Made by a program: the position numbers and the translations under genes
Part shown: piece by piece, positions 15,740 through 24,213 of the stretch
Position numbering within the stretch: the stretch's first letter is position 1
Layout of the letters: every line of letters starts with the position of its first letter
Assembly (NCBI RefSeq): GCF_052119585.1
Contig: NZ_JBGQOJ010000006.1
Coordinates: 1-64,000 of the forward strand
From: JBGQOJ01 sp052119585
GTDB lineage: Bacteria > Pseudomonadota > Alphaproteobacteria > Rhodobacterales > Rhodobacteraceae
Reading direction: 5' to 3'
Length of the DNA stretch: 64,000 bases
The notes under the pieces: generated by a model
The model's input: the letters and a program-made list of their open reading frames with translations, nothing else
What the model was told of the DNA's origin: nothing
The model's database searches: none

Positions 15740-17158
15740 TTAGCGTATGCTGCGCCAGAAGGCGGGGGTCAGAACCACGACCACGGTCAGCATTTCCAGC
15801 CGCCCGACATACATGCCAAAGGCAAGGATCCATTTCGGCAAATCGTCCAGCGAGGCAAAGTTGCCCGACGGCCCGATGGTCTGTCCGATGCCGGGGCCCA
15901 CATTGGCAAGCGCGGTCAGCGCGCCGGTGACGGCGGTTGTAAAGTCCAGCCCCGCCAGATCCAGCAGGACCGTCAGGATGATCGCTGACAGGAAATAGAA
16001 GGTGAAAAAGGCAGTCACACCGGAAATGACATCGGGTTCGATCGGGCGCCCTTCGTATTTGGGCCGGTACACGCGGTGCGGGCTGTGGATCTGGCGGATC
16101 TGCGCGCCGATGCTGCGGACCAGAATAAGCCAGCGCATCGTCTTTGCGCCGCCCGCTGTCGATCCGGTGCACCCGCCGATCGCCGTCAGCACGAAAAAGC
16201 CAACGGTGGCGAAGGCCCCCCAGGCGGTGTAATCCGTCGTGGCGTAGCCCGTCGTCGTCACCACAGAGACCACGTTGAACGCCACCTGACGCAGCGCGTC
16301 CAACGGCCCGACGGTGCTGGTCGCCACCCGCCAGAGGGTCAGAACGGAAATGACGACGCCCAGCATACCAAGAAAGGCCACGACCTGCTCGCTGTGCAAA
16401 ATCCGGCGGTTTACCGCGCGAATATACCAAGCAAAGGGCAGGGCGCCAAAGACCATGAACAGGGTTCCGGCCCATTGCAAAAAACCGCTTTCGAAATGCC
16501 CGAACGAGGCATCATAGTTCGAATAGCCCCCTGTGGACAGGGTTGTCATGGCATGGGTGATCGCGTCGAACGCGCCCATTCCGCCCAGTGCGTAGGTCAC
16601 GGCGCAGGCCATCGTCAGCGAGGCATAGATCCAAAGCGTGGCGCCCGCAAAACCGGCGGCGCTGCGCAGTTCCTTTTCGCCCTTGTCGGAACTTTCGGTG
16701 CGAAAAAGCTGCATGCCCCCGACCTTCATCAGAGGCAGAAGGGCAATCCCAGTCACAATGAAGCCGACCCCGCCCAGCCACTGCAACATCGCGCGCCACA
16801 GCAAGATACCCTTTGGCGTCGTGTCCAGCCCGCTCATGATCGTTGATCCGGTGGTGGTTATGCCGGACATCGCTTCGAAAAACGCATCTGTCAGGGACAT
16901 GGACCACATGTATAATGGCAACGCCCCGGCTGCGGCGGCGGTCAGCCAGACGGTTGCGGTCATCAGGAATGCGTGGCGCCGGTCTATTTCCCCTAGGGAT
17001 GTCGAGGCGGATATGCACAGGCAAACGCCCACTGTCAGCGTCAGAACTGCGGAAATAACAAAGACCGAGGCTGTTTCAGGGAACAGCGCCGCGTCGATCC
17101 CCATAAGAATGGCAAGAAAGCTAAGGACCGCCCCGTTCACAAAGACCACGAAATTCAT
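15740..17158 (-). CDS. trkH: TrkH-family potassium uptake membrane protein
   Basis: The 472-residue polytopic protein has four selectivity-filter loops, each with the conserved glycine: ITTTGSTIMSG, TLSTGGYSNYD, VVTTTGYATTDY and IGGCTGSTAGG. This is the pattern of the Trk/Ktr/HKT superfamily. It conducts K+ inward together with the NAD-binding TrkA, which is not in the window. The start is ATG 17156-17158; nine further N-terminal residues are possible from an upstream in-frame codon. It lies upstream of gatB on the same strand and may be co-transcribed. Confidence 0.93.
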   Translation of the reverse strand: MNFVVFVNGAVLSFLAILMGIDAALFPETASVFVISAVLTLTVGVCLCISASTSLGEIDRRHAFLMTATVWLTAAAAGALPLYMWSMSLTDAFFEAMSGITTTGSTIMSGLDTTPKGILLWRAMLQWLGGVGFIVTGIALLPLMKVGGMQLFRTESSDKGEKELRSAAGFAGATLWIYASLTMACAVTYALGGMGAFDAITHAMTTLSTGGYSNYDASFGHFESGFLQWAGTLFMVFGALPFAWYIRAVNRRILHSEQVVAFLGMLGVVISVLTLWRVATSTVGPLDALRQVAFNVVSVVTTTGYATTDYTAWGAFATVGFFVLTAIGGCTGSTAGGAKTMRWLILVRSIGAQIRQIHSPHRVYRPKYEGRPIEPDVISGVTAFFTFYFLSAIILTVLLDLAGLDFTTAVTGALTALANVGPGIGQTIGPSGNFASLDDLPKWILAFGMYVGRLEMLTVVVVLTPAFWRSIR

Positions 17159-17327
17159 ACCGAAGACCTGTTCCTGCGATCCCATTCAACGCTGGGGCCG
17201 ATGCATCGCATCCGCAGCGCGAAATGTCGAGAGGCAGTCACCTTGCCGATGGCGATGCTTTGCCGGTGTGGCTGCCAAAGGGCGCAAACCATTTGCGCAG
17301 CGGCCCCTGTTTCGGCAAAGTCCGCGC

Positions 17328-17963
17328 ATGTATCCAAAGGCCCCCCTTTTTGTCCTCTGTCTGGTGGCGTTTTGCACGGCTGCCGCTGCCGGCCCTGCCG
17401 ATCCGCCCCCCATGCGTCAGGGCGCCTTGCCCCGCACCCAATGGGATCATCATGCCAAAGGCGCACTTTGGACGCAGGCCGCGCTGGTGGCGCTGCGCAC
17501 CCACGGGAAGGGGCTGGAACAGACAGTGCCGCGCGACATCGCCGGATGGTGCCCCGCCTACCTGGATGCGCCCCCCGAACAGCGCCGCGCCTTCTGGGTC
17601 GGGATGCTGTCGGCGCTTGCGAAATATGAAAGCCGCTGGAGGCCAAAGGCGGTGGGCGGAGGCGACCTTTGGTACGGGCTGTTCCAGATCCTGCCCGCGA
17701 CTGCGCGCGGATACGGCTGCGCCGCGACATCGGGGGCGGCGTTGCAAAGCGGGGCTGCAAACCTGTCCTGCGCGGTGCGGATTATGGCCAGAACCGTGCC
17801 TCGGGATCGGGCAATCGCGATCAAGGACGGGCGCTGGCGCGGCGTTGCCGCCGACTGGGGCCCGATGCGAAGCGCGCAAAAGCGCGACGCGATGTCGGCC
17901 TGGACGCGCGATCAGGGCTATTGCCGGTTGTCCGGGTCGGTTCGCCCTAAACCAAGGCCCTGA
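17328..17963 (+). CDS. Lytic transglycosylase (SLT domain), exported
   Basis: The 211-residue protein has a signal peptide (PKAPLFVLCLVAFCTAAAAG) and a goose-lysozyme-like SLT fold. ALAKYESRWRP carries the catalytic glutamate, and GLFQILPATARGYGC is the GLMQ-type second motif. Four cysteines in the mature part may form disulfides. It would cleave peptidoglycan strands in the periplasm. The frame stays open far upstream, but only the stretch from the ATG at 17328 makes sense as an exported enzyme. The stop is four bases from the end of the convergent acyltransferase gene. Confidence 0.85.
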   Translation: MYPKAPLFVLCLVAFCTAAAAGPADPPPMRQGALPRTQWDHHAKGALWTQAALVALRTHGKGLEQTVPRDIAGWCPAYLDAPPEQRRAFWVGMLSALAKYESRWRPKAVGGGDLWYGLFQILPATARGYGCAATSGAALQSGAANLSCAVRIMARTVPRDRAIAIKDGRWRGVAADWGPMRSAQKRDAMSAWTRDQGYCRLSGSVRPKPRP

Positions 17964-17967
17964 TCGG

Positions 17968-18819
17968 TCAGGACCAGACGTGCCGCCGGGAGCTGTCGAT
18001 CAGCGACACCGTGGGCGCGTGCCTGCCGCCAAGGGCCAAGGTGGCGCGGCGCAGCATCTCTATGCCCTCGTCCGATGTGGCGGGCAGGGCGCTGGGCGAG
18101 ATCGCCTCTCCGACAGTGACGCGGTAGGGCTGGCGGTCCTTATTCAGGGTCTCGTGGAACAGGGTGATGTCGCGCAGCGTCGGGTGGATCAGGTCGAACA
18201 GGTAGAACAACGCAGAATTCCGCGCCCTTATATTGACGGGGATCACCGGCAGGTCGAACTTGCGCGCCAGCATCGCCGCAGAGGCCATCCATGGCCGTTC
18301 ATATAGCCGCAGACCCCGCCGTTTCGCCAAACGCCCCGACGGAAAGATCACGCCGAGCCGTCCCTGATTGACGGCCGTTCTGGTAAAGGCCATGGTTTCG
18401 CGGGTCTTGGCATGGCTGCGCTTGTCATGCCGCCATTCCACCGGGGCGATCATCGCGTCCATTTGCGGCAGCACCCGCAGGATGTCTCGGTTCGCATAGA
18501 AGTAGTGATCGGGGCGGGTGCGGGCCAGAAGATGGCTAAGGATCACGCCGTCAGCTATTCCCGTCGGATGGTTCGCGACAATCAGCGCGGCCCCCTGACG
18601 CGGGATGTTTTCCAGCCCCGTCACCTCGACATCGCGGGCCAGCAGCGCGCCCATCGCGGCCATGATCCCCTGGGCGTTATGCTGGTCCATCGCCGCCGCC
18701 AGCGCCACGGTTCTGGGGTAGCCCAGCAGGCGCATCAGTCCATGCCGCATCGGCCCTGCATGGCGGTGAAACAGCCATGGGGCACGTTCTGCGATCAAAG
18801 GGTCGATACGATGTTGCAT
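17968..18819 (-). CDS. 1-acyl-sn-glycerol-3-phosphate acyltransferase (PlsC-like)
   Basis: The 283-residue protein has the acyltransferase motif I NHPTGIADG, FYANRDILRVLPQ, motif III FPSGRLAK and motif IV LPVIPVNIRARNS, as in PlsC and hemolysin-like lysophospholipid acyltransferases. It would transfer an acyl chain in membrane-lipid synthesis at the inner membrane. The spacing in motif I (H to D with five residues between) is that of the hemolysin/ornithine-lipid branch, so the exact acceptor lipid is not certain. It is convergent with the lytic transglycosylase. Confidence 0.85.
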   Translation of the reverse strand: MQHRIDPLIAERAPWLFHRHAGPMRHGLMRLLGYPRTVALAAAMDQHNAQGIMAAMGALLARDVEVTGLENIPRQGAALIVANHPTGIADGVILSHLLARTRPDHYFYANRDILRVLPQMDAMIAPVEWRHDKRSHAKTRETMAFTRTAVNQGRLGVIFPSGRLAKRRGLRLYERPWMASAAMLARKFDLPVIPVNIRARNSALFYLFDLIHPTLRDITLFHETLNKDRQPYRVTVGEAISPSALPATSDEGIEMLRRATLALGGRHAPTVSLIDSSRRHVWS

Positions 18820-18925
18820 AAGCGCTCCTCGCGCAAAAATACAACAGCTCTATGACAACCGGCTAACGGTTTAATGACGTCTGTGCGTCATGGGCCAAAA
18901 CTGGCCGAAACAGGGACTAAGCCGT

Positions 18926-19201
18926 TCAGGCTATGGACAGCGCGCCCTGGCGGTGCAGCCTGTCGGAGGTGCGCAGGCTTTTGGCGATGTCACTCCAGCC
19001 ACCGGCACGTGCCAGTTGTTCGATGTCATGCACATTCCGCGGCCGGTCCTTGGGCTGTGACACGTTGTCGGGCGTTCCGGCGGCGTGATCGGTTCCGCGT
19101 CCTGCGTTGAATTCAGAGATACCCATTTCGGTCGTAAGCCGCGCCGTTGGACGGAAATTTGCGATCATTCTGGACAATCTTGTGAACATCCTGGTTTCCA
19201 T
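18926..19201 (-). CDS. Hypothetical protein, 91 residues
   Basis: The sequence is basic and probably largely disordered, with a short amphipathic start (METRMFTRLSRMIANFRP), a hydrophilic middle (DHAAGTPDNVSQPKDRPRN) and a helical end (DIEQLARAGGWSDIAKSLR). I recognise no family. Alternative starts lie 12 bases downstream (MFTRLS) and 54 bases upstream. Codon use looks like that of the neighbours, and no competing frame is better. Confidence 0.45.
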   Translation of the reverse strand: METRMFTRLSRMIANFRPTARLTTEMGISEFNAGRGTDHAAGTPDNVSQPKDRPRNVHDIEQLARAGGWSDIAKSLRTSDRLHRQGALSIA

Positions 19202-19348
19202 CCTGTCATTTCCAAAGGGATAAGGCCGACAATAAACGCTTTGCACGAGATACATCCTTCATACGAACACATCCCTAGTTTGCCACCGGATTGGGGCGAC
19301 AACGTGACATCACACAGGTTTTCATCGGGCATTAAGGGGAAAAGCACA

Positions 19349-19373
19349 GGCCGGACGTCATAATCGTCCGGCC
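19349..19373 (-). terminator. Terminator of pepN
   Basis: GGCCGGACG (19349-19357) and CGTCCGGCC (19365-19373) form a nine-pair stem with a seven-base loop. On the minus strand TGTGCTTTTCCCC follows. It lies ten bases after the pepN stop. Confidence 0.75.
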
Positions 19374-19382
19374 CCGGTTGCG

Positions 19383-21935
19383 TCAGGCGCCCAGAATGCG
19401 GCCGACCATTTCTGACACATCGCGGCTGAGATCCGGTGTGTCCCTGATCCGCGTCAGCGCCTCGCGCATCATCGCCTGACGGTCCGCATCATATCGGCGC
19501 CAGGTTTCGAACAAGGTGGTCATGCGGGCGGTCGTCTGCGGGTTCAGCGGGTCCAGCTTGATCAGCCAGTCCGCCACCAGCGCATAGGATGTCCCCGAGG
19601 GGTCGTGAAACGCGGCGGGGTTCGCCGCAAGCCCTCCGATCAGGGACCGGAACCGGTTCGGGTTCTTCCACTCAAAATCGGGGTGCTGTGTCAGCCGCGC
19701 CACCACATCTGCCGACACCTCGGGGGCGCTGCGGCTGGCCTGCAAGGCGAACCATTTGTCCATGACAAGGCGGTCGCCCTGCCACTGCTGGTAAAACGCG
19801 GCAAGCTGCGTGTCGGCCCTGCCCACATCCAGCAGGCAGGCCAAGGCCCCCAATTGTTGCGTCATGTTATCCGCCGATTCGTATTGTCTGGCCGCCTGCG
19901 CCCCGCCATCCAGCCGCGAGATTAGCGAAAGCACGGCCTGTTGCAACGACCGCTGGCCTGCGGCGCCGGCATCGGGGGAATAGGGGCCTTCGACCTGCAT
20001 ACCCGCGTAAAGGCGCGGCAGCAGGTCCTGCATGTGCTGCGCGATAGCCTGCGCCAGCGTTTGCAGCGCAAGGTAGATCCGCGCGGGGTCCGGCGTTATG
20101 CCCGCATCGAACAGGGTTTGCGCCAGATCGTCCTGACCGGGCAAGCCAAGGCACAGGGCACGGAACGCCGGATCAAGGCTGTCGTCGCGTGCGACGGTTG
20201 TCAGCGCCTCCATCAGGGCGGTGTCGGGGGCGGCGTCCTTTGTGATCATCCGCACCAGAACGTCCTTGGTCAGGGCGCGGCCCGCCTCCCATTTATTGAA
20301 CGGGTCGGTGTCATGGGCCAGCAGAAAGGCACGCTCTGCGTTGGTGCTGTCGCGGGACAGGATCACGGGGGCCGAAAACTCCCGCAGGATCGAGGGCACG
20401 GGCCGCGCCGCAAGACCGCCAAAGGTGAAGGTCTGGGTGGCTTCGGTCATTTCCAGCACGGTGGTCGGCACCACCTCGTCGCCATTGGGGTTCAAAAGGC
20501 CCACGGCAATCGGAATGACCCGCGGGTCTTTGTGCGGCTGGTCGGGGGTGGCGGGGGTGCTTTGCGTGAATGTCAGGCTGTAGGTGCCGTCGCTGAACTC
20601 CTCGGTCACGTTCAGCCGCGGGGTGCCCGCCTGTTCGTACCAGCGTTTGAACTGGGTCAGGTCGCGGCCTGTGGTATCCTCGAACACCTTCAGCCAATCC
20701 TCGATCGTGCAGGCCTGCCCGTCGTGGCGCAGGAAATAGAGGTCCAGCGCACGGGCATAGTCGGCATCGCCCACAAGCCGTTTCAACATGCCGATCACCT
20801 CGGCCCCCTTTTCATAGACCGTGGCGGTGTAGAAATTGTTGATCTCGACGAAACTGTCGGGGCGAACGGCATGGGCCAGCGGGCCGTTATCCTCGCGGAA
20901 CTGGCGACCGCGCAGGGCCAGCACATCGTCGATCCGCTTGACCGCATGGGATCGCATGTCGCCGGTGAACTGCTGGTCGCGGTAGACGGTCAGGCCCTCT
21001 TTCAGGCACAGCTGGAACCAGTCGCGGCAGGTGATCCGGTTGCCGGTCCAGTTGTGGAAATACTCATGCGCGATGATCGCCTCTATCCGCTCGAAGTTCT
21101 GGTCGGTCGAGGTTTCGGGAGAGGCCAGCACGCAGGAGGAGTTGAAAATGTTCAGCCCCTTGTTTTCCATCGCGCCCATGTTGAAATCGTCAACAGCGAC
21201 GATGTTGAAGATGTCCAGATCGTATTCGCGGCCATAGACCTCCTCGTCCCATGTCATCGACCGCTTCAGCGCCTCCATCCCGAAGGCGCATTTGCCCTCG
21301 TCGCCCTTGCGGACATAGATGTTCAGCGCCACGTCCTTGCCCGACATGGTGGTAAAAGACCCCGGATGCGCGATCAGGTCGCCCGCGACCAGCGCGAACA
21401 GATAGGCGGGCTTTGGCCAGGGGTCGTGCCATTCGGCCCAGCCATCGCCTTGCGCCACAGGGTTGCCGTTGGACAAAAGCACAGGTGCCGGACCCTCGAT
21501 GCGCACGGTGAACACGGCCATCACATCGGGGCGGTCGGGGTAATAGGTGATCTTGCGAAAGCCCTGCGCCTCGCACTGGGTGCAATACATGCCGGACGAC
21601 ATATAAAGCCCCTCAAGGGCGGTGTTCGACGCAGGCGCGATCTCGACCTCGGATTCCCAGACAAACGGCGCGTCGGGGGCGGTGCAGGTCAGGAATTCGG
21701 GGTGGATGTCCGGCGTGACGGGCTGACCGTCGATTCTGGCCCAGATCAGTTTGACGTTCTCGCCGTCCAGTTGGAAATGCCGCGATGGCGTCGCGGGATT
21801 GGGCACAAAGGTGATCCTGCTGATGACGCGGGTGGCATCGGGCGACAGACGGAACGTCAGATGCACGCTGTCCACCAGATAGGCCGGCGGGGTGTAGTCG
21901 GACAGATGTATCTTGGCGGGGCTGCTGTCTTTCAC
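19383..21935 (-). CDS. pepN: Aminopeptidase N (M1 family)
   Basis: PepN removes N-terminal residues from peptides in the cytosol. The 850-residue enzyme has the exopeptidase motif FNMGAMENKGLN, the zinc site HEYFHNWTGNR with the downstream glutamate in LKEGLTVYRDQQF, and the C-terminal DUF3458 domains of the bacterial PepN type. The length is normal (about 850-880). The start codon is GTG (21933-21935), preceded by an AAGGAGA ribosome-binding site at good spacing. The gene appears to be monocistronic. Confidence 0.96.
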   Translation of the reverse strand: MKDSSPAKIHLSDYTPPAYLVDSVHLTFRLSPDATRVISRITFVPNPATPSRHFQLDGENVKLIWARIDGQPVTPDIHPEFLTCTAPDAPFVWESEVEIAPASNTALEGLYMSSGMYCTQCEAQGFRKITYYPDRPDVMAVFTVRIEGPAPVLLSNGNPVAQGDGWAEWHDPWPKPAYLFALVAGDLIAHPGSFTTMSGKDVALNIYVRKGDEGKCAFGMEALKRSMTWDEEVYGREYDLDIFNIVAVDDFNMGAMENKGLNIFNSSCVLASPETSTDQNFERIEAIIAHEYFHNWTGNRITCRDWFQLCLKEGLTVYRDQQFTGDMRSHAVKRIDDVLALRGRQFREDNGPLAHAVRPDSFVEINNFYTATVYEKGAEVIGMLKRLVGDADYARALDLYFLRHDGQACTIEDWLKVFEDTTGRDLTQFKRWYEQAGTPRLNVTEEFSDGTYSLTFTQSTPATPDQPHKDPRVIPIAVGLLNPNGDEVVPTTVLEMTEATQTFTFGGLAARPVPSILREFSAPVILSRDSTNAERAFLLAHDTDPFNKWEAGRALTKDVLVRMITKDAAPDTALMEALTTVARDDSLDPAFRALCLGLPGQDDLAQTLFDAGITPDPARIYLALQTLAQAIAQHMQDLLPRLYAGMQVEGPYSPDAGAAGQRSLQQAVLSLISRLDGGAQAARQYESADNMTQQLGALACLLDVGRADTQLAAFYQQWQGDRLVMDKWFALQASRSAPEVSADVVARLTQHPDFEWKNPNRFRSLIGGLAANPAAFHDPSGTSYALVADWLIKLDPLNPQTTARMTTLFETWRRYDADRQAMMREALTRIRDTPDLSRDVSEMVGRILGA

Positions 21936-22051
21936 GGCGCGTCTCCTTTGTCGTGCGTCAATGCATCACTCATCGCGGGGACGTTAGTGTGATGCGATCC
22001 CGGCTGCAACGTCTGTGGCGCGGGGGATCGCAATGCAAAAGGAGTGCTGTC

Positions 22052-22348
22052 ATGTCACAACGTGATACCAATGCAGGAAAAAGCGGCGGAGGTCGTAAAA
22101 GACCGATGTCCAGTGTCGTTCTGGCGGTAATCGTTATTCTTGCAGTGTTGGTTGCCCTGTTCTTGTTCTGGACGCCGACGGCCGTCAATGACGGCCAGAC
22201 CACCGCGCCGCAAGCGACGGAACCTGTAACGGAAACCGCACCTGCACCCGAGGCACCCGCCGCGACGCCGATGGAAACACCTACGGAACCGACGACACAG
22301 CCAGAGACCACGACCGAACCTGCAACCGAACCTGCGGTCAATCCGTAA
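22052..22348 (+). CDS. Small single-pass membrane protein with Pro/Thr/Glu-rich tail
   Basis: The 98-residue protein has a basic start (RDTNAGKSGGGRKRP), one transmembrane helix (about 20-40, SVVLAVIVILAVLVALFLFW) and a low-complexity, presumably periplasmic tail made mostly of P, T, E and A. No family is recognised. The start is fixed by AAAAGGAG seven to twelve bases upstream. The photolyase gene follows 45 bases downstream on the same strand. Confidence 0.75.
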   Translation: MSQRDTNAGKSGGGRKRPMSSVVLAVIVILAVLVALFLFWTPTAVNDGQTTAPQATEPVTETAPAPEAPAATPMETPTEPTTQPETTTEPATEPAVNP

Positions 22349-22393
22349 TCGCGGGCTTGCCGCTACGATTGTTCGCTATATGTTCCATGCATC

Positions 22394-23926
22394 ATGACGA
22401 CGATTCTGTGGTTCAAGCGCGACCTTCGCATTTCCGATCATCCCGCGCTGGCCCTGGCCGCCGCGGGCGAGGGTGCTGTTCTGCCGCTGTATATTGTCGA
22501 GCCGGAGTATTGGGCGCTGCCCGATACCTCGGCGCGGCAATGGCGGTTCACGGCGGAATGTCTGGCGACGCTGGGGCGTGATCTGGCGGCGCTGGGCGCG
22601 CCGTTGCAGGTGGTGACGGGCGATGCGATTCAGGTGTTGCGCGATCTGGTGGCGTGCCACGGCGCGACGCGGATCATAAGCCTTGAGGAAACCGGCAACC
22701 TTTGGACGTTTCGCCGTGATCTGGCGGTGGGGGCCTGGGCGCGGGGCAACGGGATAGACTGGGTGGAACTGCCGCAATCCGGTATCGTGCGGCGCTTGCG
22801 GAACCGCGATGGCTGGGCGGCGGCGCGGGACAAGGTGATGCGCGCGCCACTGGTGGCGACGCCCGCAGCCCTGCGCGGGCTGGACGGGATGGCGCCCTGT
22901 GCGGTGCCCGACGCGCGCGATCTTGGCATGGGGTTCGACCCCTGCCACGGGCGGCAAAAGGGCGGGCGCGATCTGGCGCTGTCCACGTTGGGCGGGTTTC
23001 TGACGGAACGGGGCCGCGACTATCGCCGGGCGATGTCCTCGCCGGTTCAGGGTGAATGGGCCTGTTCGCGCCTCTCGCCCTATCTGGCCACCGGGGTGAT
23101 TTCCCCGCGCGAGGCGGCGCATGCCGCTGCCGCCCGCAAGGCAGAGGTGGCAGGCGCGCGCGACGGTTGGTCAGGCAGCATCGCGTCCTTTACCAGCCGT
23201 CTGGCGTGGCGCGACCACTTTATGCAAAAGCTGGAGGACGAGCCCGCGATCGAGATCCGCTGCCTGCATTCCGCCTATGAAACCCTGCGCCCGCGTGCGC
23301 CCGACGCCACCCGCCTTGCCGCATGGGAAAAAGGCGAAACGGGGCTGCCCTTTGTGGATGCCTGCATGCGATTTCTGGTGCACACTGGATGGCTGAATTT
23401 CCGAATGCGGTCGATGCTGATGGCGGTGGCCAGCTATCACCTCTGGCTGGACTGGCGCAGCACCGGCCCGCATCTGGCGCGGATGTTCACTGATTATGAG
23501 CCCGGCATTCACTGGAGCCAGTGCCAGATGCAGTCGGGCACGACCGGCATGAACACCATCCGCATCTATAATCCGGTCAAACAGGGCTACGATCAGGACC
23601 CGACCGGCGCGTTCACCCGCAAGTGGCTGCCCGAACTGGCCGGGGTTCCCGACCGGTTCCTGCAAGAGCCGTGGTTATGGGACCGCGCCGACGGGCTGCT
23701 TGGCCGCAAATACCCCGCGCCGGTTGTTGACGCAAAGGCCGCAGGGGCCGCCGCCCGCGATGCGGTCTGGGGGGTGCGCAAAGGCGATGCCTTTGGCCGC
23801 GAATCCGCAAGGGTGATCCGCAAACATGCCAGCCGCAAGGGCGGCGCCGCGCATGTTGCCAAGGGGCGCAGCCTGCGCAAATCATCCGGCAAGGCATCGG
23901 CTGGTCAGATGAGCTTTGAGTTCTGA
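22394..23926 (+). CDS. Cryptochrome/deoxyribodipyrimidine photolyase family protein
   Basis: The 510-residue flavoprotein has an N-terminal photolyase alpha/beta domain that begins TTILWFKRDLRISDHPAL. The C-terminal FAD-binding domain has LAWRDHFMQKLEDEP, LPFVDACMRFL, GWLNFRMRSMLM and HWSQCQMQSGTTGMNTIRIY. It either repairs UV-induced pyrimidine dimers or acts as a blue-light sensor; sequence alone does not separate these. The C-terminal 60 residues are basic and low-complexity (RKHASRKGG...). The DUF2256 gene follows with one base between stop and start. Confidence 0.9.
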   Translation: MTTILWFKRDLRISDHPALALAAAGEGAVLPLYIVEPEYWALPDTSARQWRFTAECLATLGRDLAALGAPLQVVTGDAIQVLRDLVACHGATRIISLEETGNLWTFRRDLAVGAWARGNGIDWVELPQSGIVRRLRNRDGWAAARDKVMRAPLVATPAALRGLDGMAPCAVPDARDLGMGFDPCHGRQKGGRDLALSTLGGFLTERGRDYRRAMSSPVQGEWACSRLSPYLATGVISPREAAHAAAARKAEVAGARDGWSGSIASFTSRLAWRDHFMQKLEDEPAIEIRCLHSAYETLRPRAPDATRLAAWEKGETGLPFVDACMRFLVHTGWLNFRMRSMLMAVASYHLWLDWRSTGPHLARMFTDYEPGIHWSQCQMQSGTTGMNTIRIYNPVKQGYDQDPTGAFTRKWLPELAGVPDRFLQEPWLWDRADGLLGRKYPAPVVDAKAAGAAARDAVWGVRKGDAFGRESARVIRKHASRKGGAAHVAKGRSLRKSSGKASAGQMSFEF

Positions 23927-23927
23927 G

Positions 23928-24098
23928 ATGCCGAAACAGATCAGGAAGTCCGACCTGCCAACCAAGATATGCGCCACTTGTGGGCGGCCTTTCGCATGGC
24001 GCAAGAAGTGGCAGAAGGTCTGGCAGGAGGTGCGCTATTGCAGCGACAAATGTCGGGGCGCGCGCAAATCATCTGGAAAGGACGAAAGTGTCTCGTGA
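23928..24098 (+). CDS. DUF2256 small zinc-ribbon-like protein
   Basis: The 56-residue protein matches the DUF2256 pattern, with C..C...FAWRKKW...W..V.YCS..CR. The four cysteines (CATC and CSDKC) suggest a zinc site. The start (ATG 23928) is two bases after the photolyase stop, so the two are surely co-expressed. DUF2256 genes often sit next to photolyase/cryptochrome genes, which suggests a shared but unknown job. Confidence 0.88.
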   Translation: MPKQIRKSDLPTKICATCGRPFAWRKKWQKVWQEVRYCSDKCRGARKSSGKDESVS

Positions 24099-24213
24099 AA
24101 ATTGGTAAAATATTATTACCACGCCTTGTTGCCTATCGGAAACTTTTTTCATATTCAGGAGCGAACCTGTTCCGGCATACTACGGAATACCAAGTTTAGA
24201 AAAGGAACCGTCC

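Noticed and set aside
14051..15988. Long open frame on the plus strand opposite gatB
   Set aside because: It is an antisense shadow of a GC-rich, highly conserved gene. The protein is rich in His, Arg, Gly and Asp without domain patterns, while gatB matches its family over the full length.
19941..21992. Long open frame opposite pepN
   Set aside because: Same reason: low-information antisense translation of a clearly real M1 aminopeptidase gene.
24104..24120. GGTAA...TTACC hairpin before glcB as terminator
   Set aside because: Only five pairs, AT-rich, with no T run; too weak to call.
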